The notes beneath the pieces were generated by a model. The model was not told the DNA's origin and made no database searches. It saw nothing but the letters and a program-made list of their open reading frames with translations. From NCBI GenBank assembly GCA_039033415.1, contig JBCCCR010000014.1:81985-145984 (forward strand): 64,000 nucleotides of DNA, read 5' to 3'. Below, one piece after another: positions 54,116-64,000 of this stretch; the first letter of the stretch is position 1; the number at the start of each line of letters is the position of its first letter. This DNA comes from Pseudomonadota bacterium (GTDB taxonomy: Bacteria; Pseudomonadota; Gammaproteobacteria; Xanthomonadales; SZUA-38). The position numbers and the translations under genes were made by a program.

Positions 54116-56154
54116 AGCCCGTAGCTCGCCAGCAGCGGCTCGATGCTGGGCTCCCGCCCGCGGAACGCCACAAAGGATTCCATGGCGGCCCGAGAACCGC
54201 CGGTTTCCAGCACCTCCCGGCGGAATGCGTCCCCGGTCTGCGCATTGAAAATGCCCTCCTCCTGAAAGCGGCCGAAGGCGTCTGCGGCCAGCTGCTCGGC
54301 CCAGAGGTAGCTGTAGTAACCGGCCGCATAGCCGCCGGAAAACAGATGTCCGAAGCTGTTCAGAAAACGGTTGCCTCGGGGATAGGGAACCACCGCAACC
54401 TCCGCACGCACCTCGGAGACAATGCGCGCCACCAGGCCGTGGTCATCCGGGTCGAATTCCTGGTGCAGCCGCAGATCGGTGAGCGCAAATTCTAGCTGGC
54501 GCACCAGAAACATTCCGGATTGAAACCGGCGGGCGGCCAGCAGCTTCTCCAGCAGGTCAGACGGCATCGGTTCACTGGTGTCCACGTGGCGCGCAAAGTT
54601 GTCCAGCGCTTCGCGTTCCCAACACCAGTTCTCCAGAAACTGGCTCGGCTGCTCAACGGCATCCCACTCAACGCCGCTGATGCCGCCGACCGCCGGGTAG
54701 GGAATGCGGGTCAGCATGTGATGGAGGGAATGACCGAACTCATGAAACAACGTGGTCAGGTCCCGATGGTTAAGCAGCGACGGCTGCTCGGCGGTCGGCG
54801 CCGGAAAGTTGCAGTTGAGAAACGCGACCGGCAGCTGGCTGTGGCTCGGCCACTGGTACCGATCGCGGCAGCTGCCCATCCACGCGCCGCCACGCTTACC
54901 CTTGCGCGCATAGACGTCGATATAGAATCCGGCCAGCTTCTTGCCTTCTGCGTCCACCACGTCGTAGTAGCGCACGTCGGGATGCCAAACCGGTGCGTCC
55001 GAGCTTATCCGAAACTCGACCCCAAACAGACGGTTGGTGACTTCGAGCATGCCGCTGAGGCAGCTGTCCAGACTCAGGTAGGGCCGCAGCTCCTCGTCGC
55101 TGACAGCGAAGCGTTGCTCGCGGAGCTTCTCGGACCAGTAAGCCAGGTCCCATGCCTTCAGAGGAGTGGCAGCCCCCTGGCTCCCGGCAAATTCGTTGAG
55201 CTCACGCATATCGCGCCGTGCGTGTGGCAGCGCCTTTTCCGCCAGCGAGCGCAGAAAGGCCAGGGTGGCGTCCACGGTCGGGGCCATCTTGGTTTCCAGC
55301 GAATAATCGCCGTAGCTGTCGAACGCGAGCAGCTGGGCCAGCTCGCGGCGCAACGTCAGCATCTCCAGGATCAGCGGAGAATTGTCCCACTGGCCGGCGT
55401 GTGGCCCCTGATCGGACGCGCGCGTTGCGTAGGCTCGATAGACCGTTTCCCGAAGCTCAACGTCATCCGCGTAGGTCATGACCGCGTGGTAGCTGGGATA
55501 TTCCAGGTTGATCGTGTAGCCACCCTTCTCGCCCGCCCGGGCCGCAGCCTGCTTCAGCTCGTTATCCGGCAGGCCGGCCAGCGCCGCGGCGTCGGTGAGG
55601 TGCTGGCTCCAACCGTCGGTGGCGTCCTGGACGTTTTGCTGAAAAGCGGTCCCCAGTTCGGTCAGCCGGCGCCGTATGTCGGCGAAGCGTTTCTGTGACG
55701 CGTCCTCGAGATAGGCACCCGACAAGCGAAAGTCGCGCAGCGTGTGGTTAATCACCTGCTGCTGCGGGGCGCTTAGGGACGAAAACGCTTCGCTGTCGGC
55801 CAGCGCCTGCCAGGCCTTGGCGCGCGCGGGGTTCTGATCCAGGGCCGTGTGAAAATCGGTGAGCAGCATGACCGCTTCCCCATAGGCCTCCCGCCACGCC
55901 TCGCTGTCGGCCACGCTGTGGAGATGGGATACCGGAGCCCAGGCGTTTGAGATCGCGCACAGGACCCGCTCCTCGGCCAGCGCCAGCTCGTCCCAGCTCA
56001 CCGGCCCGCTGTAGATTTTCTCCAGGGCGGTGCCGGCGTCGTTCACGAGGGTTCGAAGGGCCGGCACCGCGTGACCCGGCTCGATCGCGTCAAAGCGGGG
56101 CAGCGGCGTGTTGCCGGTAAGGGGATTGTCGTTCGGCGGCTGGTTTTCGCTCAT
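54112..56154 (-). CDS. prlC: Oligopeptidase A (M3 metallopeptidase)
   Basis: The start at 56154 (MSENQPPN) gives 680 residues, as in E. coli (680). The zinc motif is HEFGHSLHH, with a glutamate further on. It degrades small peptides, including signal peptides, in the cytoplasm. An ATG at 56175 would leave only three bases before the divergent gene, so the shorter form is preferred. Confidence 0.95.
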   Translation of the reverse strand: MSENQPPNDNPLTGNTPLPRFDAIEPGHAVPALRTLVNDAGTALEKIYSGPVSWDELALAEERVLCAISNAWAPVSHLHSVADSEAWREAYGEAVMLLTDFHTALDQNPARAKAWQALADSEAFSSLSAPQQQVINHTLRDFRLSGAYLEDASQKRFADIRRRLTELGTAFQQNVQDATDGWSQHLTDAAALAGLPDNELKQAAARAGEKGGYTINLEYPSYHAVMTYADDVELRETVYRAYATRASDQGPHAGQWDNSPLILEMLTLRRELAQLLAFDSYGDYSLETKMAPTVDATLAFLRSLAEKALPHARRDMRELNEFAGSQGAATPLKAWDLAYWSEKLREQRFAVSDEELRPYLSLDSCLSGMLEVTNRLFGVEFRISSDAPVWHPDVRYYDVVDAEGKKLAGFYIDVYARKGKRGGAWMGSCRDRYQWPSHSQLPVAFLNCNFPAPTAEQPSLLNHRDLTTLFHEFGHSLHHMLTRIPYPAVGGISGVEWDAVEQPSQFLENWCWEREALDNFARHVDTSEPMPSDLLEKLLAARRFQSGMFLVRQLEFALTDLRLHQEFDPDDHGLVARIVSEVRAEVAVVPYPRGNRFLNSFGHLFSGGYAAGYYSYLWAEQLAADAFGRFQEEGIFNAQTGDAFRREVLETGGSRAAMESFVAFRGREPSIEPLLASYGL

Positions 56155-56178
56155 CTCGGGCGTTGTTACACTCATGAA

Positions 56179-56706
56179 ATGCCTATTCGTCCTTATCGAA
56201 ACACGTCACCACAAATCCATCCCACGGCCTATATCGACGAGACGGCGGTGGTCATCGGCGACGTGGTGGTGGGTGAAGACAGCTCGTTCTGGCCCACCGC
56301 GGTTGCCCGCGGTGACGTCGAGCGGATTGTGATCGGCCACCGCACCAATATCCAGGACGGCAGCGTGCTCCACGTCACCCACGACGGGCCGTACTCGGAT
56401 GGCGGCCGGGGGCTGATTATCGGTGATGGCGTGACCGTTGGCCACCGGGTCACCCTGCATGCCTGCACGATCGGCAACCACTGCCTGATCGGCATGGCGG
56501 CGCTCGTGATGGACAACGTGGTGGTCGGCGAGGAATCGCTGATCGCGGGCGGTTCGGTGGTGCCCCCCGGCAAAGTCATCCCGCCGCGCACGCTGTGGCG
56601 TGGCAACCCCGCCCGCGAAGTGCGCGCCCTGACCGACAAAGAGGTTGAGCAGCAGCACTACTCTGCCAACCACTACGTCAAAATCAAAAACTACTATACG
56701 CTCTGA
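56179..56706 (+). CDS. Gamma-class carbonic anhydrase-like protein (YrdA type)
   Basis: The 175-residue product is a left-handed beta-helix of hexapeptide repeats with likely metal-binding histidines in HVTHDG and HRVTLHACTIGNH. YrdA-type members often lack measured activity, so function is uncertain. It is divergent from prlC, and its promoter must lie within prlC. It ends eight bases before the convergent TonB receptor end. Confidence 0.92.
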   Translation: MPIRPYRNTSPQIHPTAYIDETAVVIGDVVVGEDSSFWPTAVARGDVERIVIGHRTNIQDGSVLHVTHDGPYSDGGRGLIIGDGVTVGHRVTLHACTIGNHCLIGMAALVMDNVVVGEESLIAGGSVVPPGKVIPPRTLWRGNPAREVRALTDKEVEQQHYSANHYVKIKNYYTL

Positions 56707-56714
56707 TCGGTTCG

Positions 56715-59384
56715 TCAGAACGCAACGGAGAGACGCACGTAGGGGAAGCGGCCCGGCGTCCGGTACTCGTTGGTGTAGTAGTTGCCGCTCGCCTGGCTCG
56801 ACAGCGGCGGACCTTTGTCCAGCAGATTCTGTACGCCGACCGTCACCAGCATCGCGTACCGCGACAGATCATAGGCGAGCTGAACGTCGTGGTAGGTCGT
56901 TGAGCCGAGCCGGCGGCCGTCCAGCTCACCGTCACCCGACAGATCCAGGTTGCAAAGTCCAAATTCGTTCACCGTGCAGCCCTCGTCGACGCCGTGGATA
57001 TAGCGGACGCCCCACGTGGCTTGCCAGGGACCTGAGCGCCAGCGAGCATCCAGATTGCTGCGCCAGCGCGAAATCACGCGCCCGCCGTCGACCACACCCA
57101 GCACGCTCTGCGTGCTGACAGCCGGTACCGGGAGCTCTCCCGGCGCACCGTTTGCGTACGCGGTGCTGACGCGATCAAAATCTGACAGGTACTGCGCCTG
57201 CCAGTCGACGAGCCAGGCGCCGGACTCGCTGGCCCAGGTGGCACCCACGTCGACGCTTCGGAGGTCGAGCTCTCCGGAATTGACGAACGCCGAGAGCGGC
57301 ACCTGAATACCGCCAGCGGCGTCCCGCCCAACCAGGTTGCAGAATTGACCGGCCGCAGCACAGGCGTTGACCAGTTCCTGACCACCCAGGGTCGTGACGA
57401 GGCGATCAACGGATAGATCCCGGTACGACACCCAGCCAGCTAAGCCCCACCGTTGCGGGTCCCAGGACGCAGCGAGCTGCCACTGTCGCGTCAGCTCAGC
57501 GTCGAGCTGCCGATTGGTTTCCCCGGCAGCTAGACGATTGCCGGCAAGCTCGTCGCAGCCGCTTGGGCCCTGTCCCGCGGAACAGGGGTCGGCCACGGAC
57601 ACCAGCGCCAGACCAGTTGGGCTGCGGACCGCACCCAGCGCCGGCAAATCGTAGTCTCGCGACCAGCTGGCCGTCAGCTGGAGACCCGTAACGGGGGTTG
57701 CCGTCAGGCTGGCGCGGGCGGCAAACAGCGACTCCAGCTCGTCTACGTCCGCATACCGCGCCGCGAGCTCGCCCGTGAGCATGTCGGTGACGGGCAGCCG
57801 GCTCCACAGCTTGACCGCGCGAGTCTCCAGCGAACTGGTTGCGCGAACGGGCGAAGACAGCGGGAATACAACGCTCTCTCGGCCGGGATCGAAGCGGGCA
57901 CTCTCATCGCGCCACTCCACGCCAGCCCCGAACTCCGCGGCGCCACCGGCAAGCTCCGGACCCAGCAACGACACGTCGGCCTTAACCTGATTGAGCGTCA
58001 CGCGCTCGCGGTCAACCGCGTCGAAGGTGATGTAGCTGATCATCGCCGGCGTGATGGTTCCCTGCCCGTCAGGCCCCTGGCCACCGAACAGATTCAGCTC
58101 CACGCAGCCGTCGCCGAAGACGTCATCGCGGCAGGGTTGGCCTGCAAGCGACTGCGCCAGCCGTTCGTTGTCAAACTGCAGGGGCCGGTTGGCGTCAAAA
58201 TCTCTCCGGTTATGTAGCCACTGGACCTGCCACTCCGCTGGGCGGCCGCTCAGTTCAAAGGAACCGGTTAAGCCACCACCCACGCGCCATTCCTCGGCTT
58301 CCTGCAGGAATCGGTGATTGCCGGCCTCAACCAGGCGCCGGGCAGCGCCGAACTGGTTTCCCGCCAGCCTTACGCCAAACGGATTGAACGCGTTGTCTGC
58401 GGCCACGTCCGGCGCGGTCGAACCGAAGAAGCCGAGAAGCAGCAGCGGCGGGGCAAACTGCAGCGTGGCGTCGCGCTGGCTGTAAAGCGCATCCACCTCC
58501 AGCTGCACGCTGTCGGTCAGCGACCAGTCGAACCCTACCAGCAGCGAGGCACGATCCTGCTCGTGCAGGACAAACTCCTCGGCTGCATTGTTGTACCGAT
58601 CAGCTCCGGCACCCGCCGTACCCAGTGAAAAATCCCCCTCGCGAAAGTCCGAAGGATCATCGACCAGCGTGCCCGGGTCGGTGGTCAGGCGAAACGAGCC
58701 TAGTTCTGTCGAGGCGAAGCGCCCCTGTGGGGTGACCGTCGAGCCAAAGGCCAGTCCGGTGCCAAAAATGGGATCTACGGAAATGGCTCTCGCACCACCG
58801 ACCACCGGGTCAGTATCGAACAGCGACGCGTTGACGTAGATGGATCCTCGCTCGAAGCTGTGCCCGTAGCCGACATCCAGGTGCAGCGACCGACCGTCAC
58901 CTTCGTCAAATTCGCCGGCCTGCGCCGCCACCTGCAGCCCCTCCAGGCTCGTCCGGGTAATCAGATTGATGGTTCCGCTAACGGCGCCAGCGCCCGCTCG
59001 GGCGACGTCTCCGGCCAGCGAGATTTCGATCCGTTCAACCGCTGACAGCGCGATCGTGCTGAGATCCGCGCTGCCGCCGGTGCCCTCGACAACCCGCCGG
59101 CCGTTCAGCAGCACCAGCGTGCGGCTAGAGCCGAGCGGCCCGAGCGTGACGGTCTGATCGCCTTGCGTAAAGCCGTTCGCGCCGCGGGTGCGGCCAGTGC
59201 CGGTTTGCGGCAGGCTGGCGAGAAAGTCGCCTAGCGTCAGCCAGCCTGACTGATCGATGCTGGCACGGTCGTAGACCAGCGTTCCCGACTCGGTTTGGAA
59301 AGGCGTTTCCCCGGCGGGCGTCTGCGCGAGGGAATTGGCAGCACCCACCAGCAGCAGCCATAGGCAGAATCCAAGTTTGCGCAT
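56715..59384 (-). CDS. TonB-dependent outer-membrane receptor
   Basis: The 889-residue product has a signal peptide (LGFCLWLLLVGAANSLAQ), a plug domain with TLVLLNGRRVVEGTGGSADLSTIALSAVERIEI, VSGTINLITRT, and a barrel ending VRLSVAF with a terminal Phe. It imports a scarce nutrient through TonB-ExbBD. The substrate is unclear. No TonB box is certain. The next gene on its strand is mnmG. Confidence 0.92.
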   Translation of the reverse strand: MRKLGFCLWLLLVGAANSLAQTPAGETPFQTESGTLVYDRASIDQSGWLTLGDFLASLPQTGTGRTRGANGFTQGDQTVTLGPLGSSRTLVLLNGRRVVEGTGGSADLSTIALSAVERIEISLAGDVARAGAGAVSGTINLITRTSLEGLQVAAQAGEFDEGDGRSLHLDVGYGHSFERGSIYVNASLFDTDPVVGGARAISVDPIFGTGLAFGSTVTPQGRFASTELGSFRLTTDPGTLVDDPSDFREGDFSLGTAGAGADRYNNAAEEFVLHEQDRASLLVGFDWSLTDSVQLEVDALYSQRDATLQFAPPLLLLGFFGSTAPDVAADNAFNPFGVRLAGNQFGAARRLVEAGNHRFLQEAEEWRVGGGLTGSFELSGRPAEWQVQWLHNRRDFDANRPLQFDNERLAQSLAGQPCRDDVFGDGCVELNLFGGQGPDGQGTITPAMISYITFDAVDRERVTLNQVKADVSLLGPELAGGAAEFGAGVEWRDESARFDPGRESVVFPLSSPVRATSSLETRAVKLWSRLPVTDMLTGELAARYADVDELESLFAARASLTATPVTGLQLTASWSRDYDLPALGAVRSPTGLALVSVADPCSAGQGPSGCDELAGNRLAAGETNRQLDAELTRQWQLAASWDPQRWGLAGWVSYRDLSVDRLVTTLGGQELVNACAAAGQFCNLVGRDAAGGIQVPLSAFVNSGELDLRSVDVGATWASESGAWLVDWQAQYLSDFDRVSTAYANGAPGELPVPAVSTQSVLGVVDGGRVISRWRSNLDARWRSGPWQATWGVRYIHGVDEGCTVNEFGLCNLDLSGDGELDGRRLGSTTYHDVQLAYDLSRYAMLVTVGVQNLLDKGPPLSSQASGNYYTNEYRTPGRFPYVRLSVAF

Positions 59385-59511
59385 ACCACACCTCCATCGC
59401 GACAAGGGCATTCGTACGATCTATGCCGTAGCATTTTGAGGCAAATTTCCCTTTTTGTCGATTCGGGAATGGACCTACTGGGCCGCTTGGATTGGCCCAA
59501 GAACCGGGTCG

Positions 59512-61404
<1,893 letters not shown>

Positions 61405-61431
61405 CGGTTCGAGTCCGCGTCAACGAACCGG

Positions 61432-62376
61432 CTATGGTACAGCAGAATCGCCGTCCCGTTGGCCCTGCGCCGGCAACGGAAAGCAGTCCAGATCCTGCGC
61501 CACGGCCAGATTTCCCGCGTATCGCTCAGCAATCGACGCGACGATAGCGTCCTTGTGACGCAGGCTCCGCGCCATCCAGTGGCTGATCACCACCGTCGAT
61601 GGCTTCGCCTCCTGAACGATCTCCGCCAGCCGGGAGGGTACCGCGTGAAGCGACCGCGCCGCCCGACCAGCCCCCTCGGGGATCGCCGCATGCAGCACGA
61701 GGAGGTCGGCGCCCCTCGCTAAATCCAGGAACGCCTCGTTGCTGCCGTTTTGATCGGAGCCGAAGACCAGCGTGCGCTCGGCAACGGTGACCCGATAGGC
61801 GAGCGCCGGGACGATCCCGTGCGGTACCGGCAGCGCCTCTACCCGCAGGCCGGCGGCGTCGTAAACCATGGTCGGCTCGCTGGCCGCGAGGCCTACCGTC
61901 ACCGGATTCAGCTTGACCAGGCCATCGCTGCCGGTCAGGTAGCCCGCGAGATAGCCGAAGGCGCCTTCTCTTCGATCCAGCAGTCGATGGAGAAATTGGT
62001 CGAGCGAAGGAAACGGCCCCGCACCGCCAGGACCCGCGATGGCGAGCGCGCGGCGCCGCTTGGAGAAGTAGCCGCTTTTCAGCAAAGCCGGCAGAGACGC
62101 CGCGTGGTCGGTATGAAAGTGGCTGAGTGCAAGCAGATCCAACGCGGCGAAGCTCGCGCCTGCCTCACCAAACCGCGTGAAGACACCGCTCCCCGCGTCC
62201 ACCAGCAGGCGCGACCGGCCGTCGTGCCACAGCAGGTAACCGCTGGACGCCCGGTTGTCGTCAGCGACCGGCCCGCCGGAGCCCAAAATCTGCAGTGCCA
62301 GTGGCTGACTGGCACAGCGGGTTTCCGCAGCCACGTTCAGAGGCAATAACCACGCCAGCAGCAGCACCCAGCTCAT
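61432..62376 (-). CDS. Secreted metallo-beta-lactamase-fold hydrolase
   Basis: With the ATG at 62376 the product has 314 residues and a signal peptide (WVLLLAWLLPLNVAAE). The zinc motif is LSHFHTDHAASLP, with later GSDQN and VVISHW. It resembles RNase Z-like or arylsulfatase-like MBL proteins, but the substrate is unknown. An ATG at 62481 would overlap the SOUL gene. It is divergent from the SOUL gene and 28 bases upstream of mnmG. Confidence 0.88.
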   Translation of the reverse strand: MSWVLLLAWLLPLNVAAETRCASQPLALQILGSGGPVADDNRASSGYLLWHDGRSRLLVDAGSGVFTRFGEAGASFAALDLLALSHFHTDHAASLPALLKSGYFSKRRRALAIAGPGGAGPFPSLDQFLHRLLDRREGAFGYLAGYLTGSDGLVKLNPVTVGLAASEPTMVYDAAGLRVEALPVPHGIVPALAYRVTVAERTLVFGSDQNGSNEAFLDLARGADLLVLHAAIPEGAGRAARSLHAVPSRLAEIVQEAKPSTVVISHWMARSLRHKDAIVASIAERYAGNLAVAQDLDCFPLPAQGQRDGDSAVP

Positions 62377-62459
62377 GCGCTTTGCCCACAACCCCTGCAC
62401 GGGGGCTTCACCCGGCAAACGCAAGACTGCGGTGTTGCTGTCAGGACTAGAGCCACGCC

Positions 62460-63083
62460 ATGAAAAACCTTGTCGCTGCATGTTGCCTTATCCTTGCTGC
62501 CGCGCCGCTGATGGCCGCTGAAGAGCCCGATTATCGCGTGCTAGCGCAGCGCGAGGGATATGAACTTCGCCAATATGAAGCGTACCTGGTCGCCGAAACC
62601 GACGTGCCGGGCAGTCAGCGCAGCGGCGGCAACCAGGCCTTTCGGGTGCTCGCCGGCTACATTTTCGGCAAAAATCAGAGCCAGGAGAAAATGGCGATGA
62701 CCATCCCGGTCACCGCACAGCTCGATGAGGAAGCCTCCCAGGAGGGCCAGCCGATTTACCACTGGCAGTTTGTCATGGAGCGGAAGTACCGCCGCGAGGA
62801 CCTGCCGACCCCGCTCGACAACCGGGTGAGGGTCCGCGAGATCCCGCCCCGCCTTGTAGCCGCCCGTCGCTATTCCGGCAGCACCGGCGAAAGAAACTTT
62901 CTGAAGAACCTGCAGGCCCTCGAGAAGGCCCTGGCCAGGGACGGTGTCATGCCCGCCGGGCAGCCGCTGGCCGCGGTCTACAACGGTCCGCTCACCCCCG
63001 GCTTCCTGCGGCGAAACGAAGTGCTGGTCGAGGTCGCGCCCGCCGCGGAAGATGGCCAAACCACCGCCGCTCGAAGCCGGTAG
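62460..63083 (+). CDS. SOUL heme-binding family protein
   Basis: The 207-residue product has a signal peptide (AACCLILAAAPLMAAE). The SOUL fold is shown by YELRQYEAYLVAET, AFRVLAGYIFGKNQSQEKMAMTIPV and FLKNLQALEKAL. SOUL proteins bind heme or act in stress. The extra C-terminal tail is Ala/Thr-rich. It is probably periplasmic. Confidence 0.9.
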   Translation: MKNLVAACCLILAAAPLMAAEEPDYRVLAQREGYELRQYEAYLVAETDVPGSQRSGGNQAFRVLAGYIFGKNQSQEKMAMTIPVTAQLDEEASQEGQPIYHWQFVMERKYRREDLPTPLDNRVRVREIPPRLVAARRYSGSTGERNFLKNLQALEKALARDGVMPAGQPLAAVYNGPLTPGFLRRNEVLVEVAPAAEDGQTTAARSR

Positions 63084-63255
63084 TTCCGGCATGTGCCCTG
63101 GACGCCGCGTCGCGCGTCCTTAGACCCGATCCACCGACCGGCTCTCGTCCCACGGCGTGCTACAGTAGCGCCGCGCTGCCAGCCGCTGGCCCTTATCCGG
63201 GTGAGGTGCCGAAGCTGGTGCAACCACAACCAACTGTATCGATGGGGACATCAGC

Positions 63256-63765
63256 ATGGGCCTATTCAGCTTTGTAAAAGACGCAGGCGCCGCAATTTTT
63301 GGCGCGGACGAAGATCCAACCAAGATGGATGCACCGGTCAAACCGTTTGCGTCCCACCTGCGCGACCACAACATCAATCCGGAAGGCATCTACTTCGAGC
63401 GCAAGGGGTCGCACCTCAAGATTGAGGGTGAGGTTCCGGATCAGGACACCAAAGAGCAGGTGGTGATGATCCTGGGCAACGTCAACGGCATCGAGACGGT
63501 TGAAGACCTGATGGTTGTCGCCAACGCAGCGGGGGTGACGACCACCGCCGAGGCTCCCGCCACGGCCGGTGCTGATGCCACCCCGCAAGACTGGCAGGCC
63601 GACACCTATACCGTCCAGCCCGGTGACACGCTCGGCGCCATCGCCCAAAAGCTCTACGGCAGCGCCGGCAAGTACATGGTGATCTTCGAGGCCAATACCC
63701 CGATGCTCAAAGATCCCAACAAGATTTATCCGGGACAGGTGCTGCGGATTCCGACCGAGTCCTAA
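63256..63765 (+). CDS. BON-LysM domain protein (YgaU/Kbp-like)
   Basis: The 169-residue product has a BON domain (about 25-90, LRDHNINPEGIYFERKGSHLKIEGEVPD) and a C-terminal LysM domain (about 117-166, TYTVQPGDTLGAIAQKLYGSAGKYMVIFEAN). It matches the potassium-binding protein Kbp of E. coli in architecture and size (149). No signal peptide is seen, so the location is cytoplasmic. Confidence 0.93.
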   Translation: MGLFSFVKDAGAAIFGADEDPTKMDAPVKPFASHLRDHNINPEGIYFERKGSHLKIEGEVPDQDTKEQVVMILGNVNGIETVEDLMVVANAAGVTTTAEAPATAGADATPQDWQADTYTVQPGDTLGAIAQKLYGSAGKYMVIFEANTPMLKDPNKIYPGQVLRIPTES

Positions 63766-63778
63766 GCCACCTTAGGTA

Positions 63779-63811
63779 CCGCAGGCCGGCCGACGACGGC
63801 TGGCCTTGCGG
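63779..63811. other. Hairpin between convergent LysM and SlyD-like genes
   Basis: CCGCA-GGCCGGCC (63779-63791) pairs with GGCTGGCC-T-TGCGG (63798-63811), giving about 13 pairs with one bulge and one G-T pair. It lies between two convergent stops. No T-run follows on either strand. A shared transcript-end stem is likely. Confidence 0.5.
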
Positions 63812-63829
63812 CCACCAGCCCCGAAAAAC

Positions 63830-64000
63830 CTATTGACTCTCGGCGCTCGGCGCCGCGGCCTCCGATGCGGGATCAGCATTGCCGGGGTTCTGCGCCTGGC
63901 GGCGCTGAATCTCTTCCTCCGTCGCCTCCCGCACATCCTGAATGTCGATAGCGAAGGTTAGCGTCATGCCGGCCATCGGATGGTTGGCGTCCAGATCAAC
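63830..64000 (-). CDS. SlyD-like FKBP-type peptidyl-prolyl isomerase, C-terminal part
   Basis: Reading minus from base 64000, the frame gives 56 residues to a TAG at 63830: VDLDANHPMAGMTLTFAIDI, then QDVREATEEEI and a Gln/Ala/Ser-rich tail. The NHPMAG-TLTF block followed by V-REAT-EEI is the end of SlyD-type FKBP domains. There is no His-rich metal tail as in E. coli SlyD. The rest of the gene lies outside the window. Confidence 0.85.
   Translation of the reverse strand, partial: VDLDANHPMAGMTLTFAIDIQDVREATEEEIQRRQAQNPGNADPASEAAAPSAESQ

Noticed and set aside
54520..55698. A 392-codon open frame on the plus strand.
   Set aside because: It is antisense to prlC, a clear housekeeping gene.

Overview
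The window is GC-rich, tightly packed bacterial chromosome. Genes overlap or abut by a few bases on both strands, and I see no rRNA, tRNA, CRISPR array, insertion sequence, integrase or phage gene. The order yicC-gmk-rpoZ-spoT-ridA-recG-ubiA, divergent from rph-rdgB-hemW, together with a type II citrate synthase, ubiquinone synthesis and an L31 of the zinc-free type, points to a gammaproteobacterium of the Xanthomonadales (Lysobacterales)/Wenzhouxiangella kind. That placement is inferred from gene order and family content, not from a marker-gene comparison.

Layout. 1-3.1 kb: the tail of a TRAP transporter permease, a MarR-GNAT fusion regulator divergent from a phytanoyl-CoA-type dioxygenase with a palindrome between them, and trmJ. 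3.2-10.5 kb: secreted or envelope proteins (a large M14 metallopeptidase, a large PcRGLX-like protein, an OmpA-domain protein with a coiled-coil partner). 10.5-16.1 kb: a TPR protein, a YegP-like protein, a VOC protein preceded by a 15-codon leader ORF, priA, and a degenerate SDR-like protein. 16.2-18.2 kb: an overlapping four-gene operon of an ECF sigma factor, a one-TM putative regulator, a small secreted protein and a DUF3106-like protein. 18.2-25.8 kb: SDR, FHA-EAL, a methyltransferase with a Wzt-like N-terminal domain, a small lipoprotein, FHA-GGDEF, a Lon-like protease and a nitroreductase. 25.9-30.2 kb: a repeat lipoprotein, oligopeptidase B, gltA and rpmE2. 30.4-43.1 kb: a membrane protein and the housekeeping block, ending in a MASE1-GGDEF cyclase. 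43.1-53.3 kb: an Imm63-like protein, a secreted beta-helix protein, a CBS protein, a second M14 metallopeptidase, tesB, a Ser/Thr kinase with a TPR-like C-terminal half, a LOG-family protein and a membrane protein. 53.3-64 kb: xthA, prlC, a gamma-carbonic anhydrase-like protein, a TonB-dependent receptor, mnmG, a secreted metallo-hydrolase, a SOUL protein, a BON-LysM protein and the C-terminus of a SlyD-like isomerase running off the right edge.

How the genes may work together. Three c-di-GMP enzymes (FHA-EAL, FHA-GGDEF, MASE1-GGDEF) and one membrane Ser/Thr kinase lie in the window. Because FHA domains bind phosphothreonine, a kinase-to-FHA-to-c-di-GMP circuit is a reasonable but unproven reading. 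Most of the rest is core metabolism and RNA or translation maintenance. Secretion is well represented: two paralogous M14 peptidases, two secreted proteins carrying an FxDGFE motif, and a TonB receptor. I found no clear-cut new defence or biosynthetic system. The least explained units are the sigma-factor operon, the paired FHA c-di-GMP enzymes, the leader ORF before the VOC gene, and the orphan Imm63-like protein.
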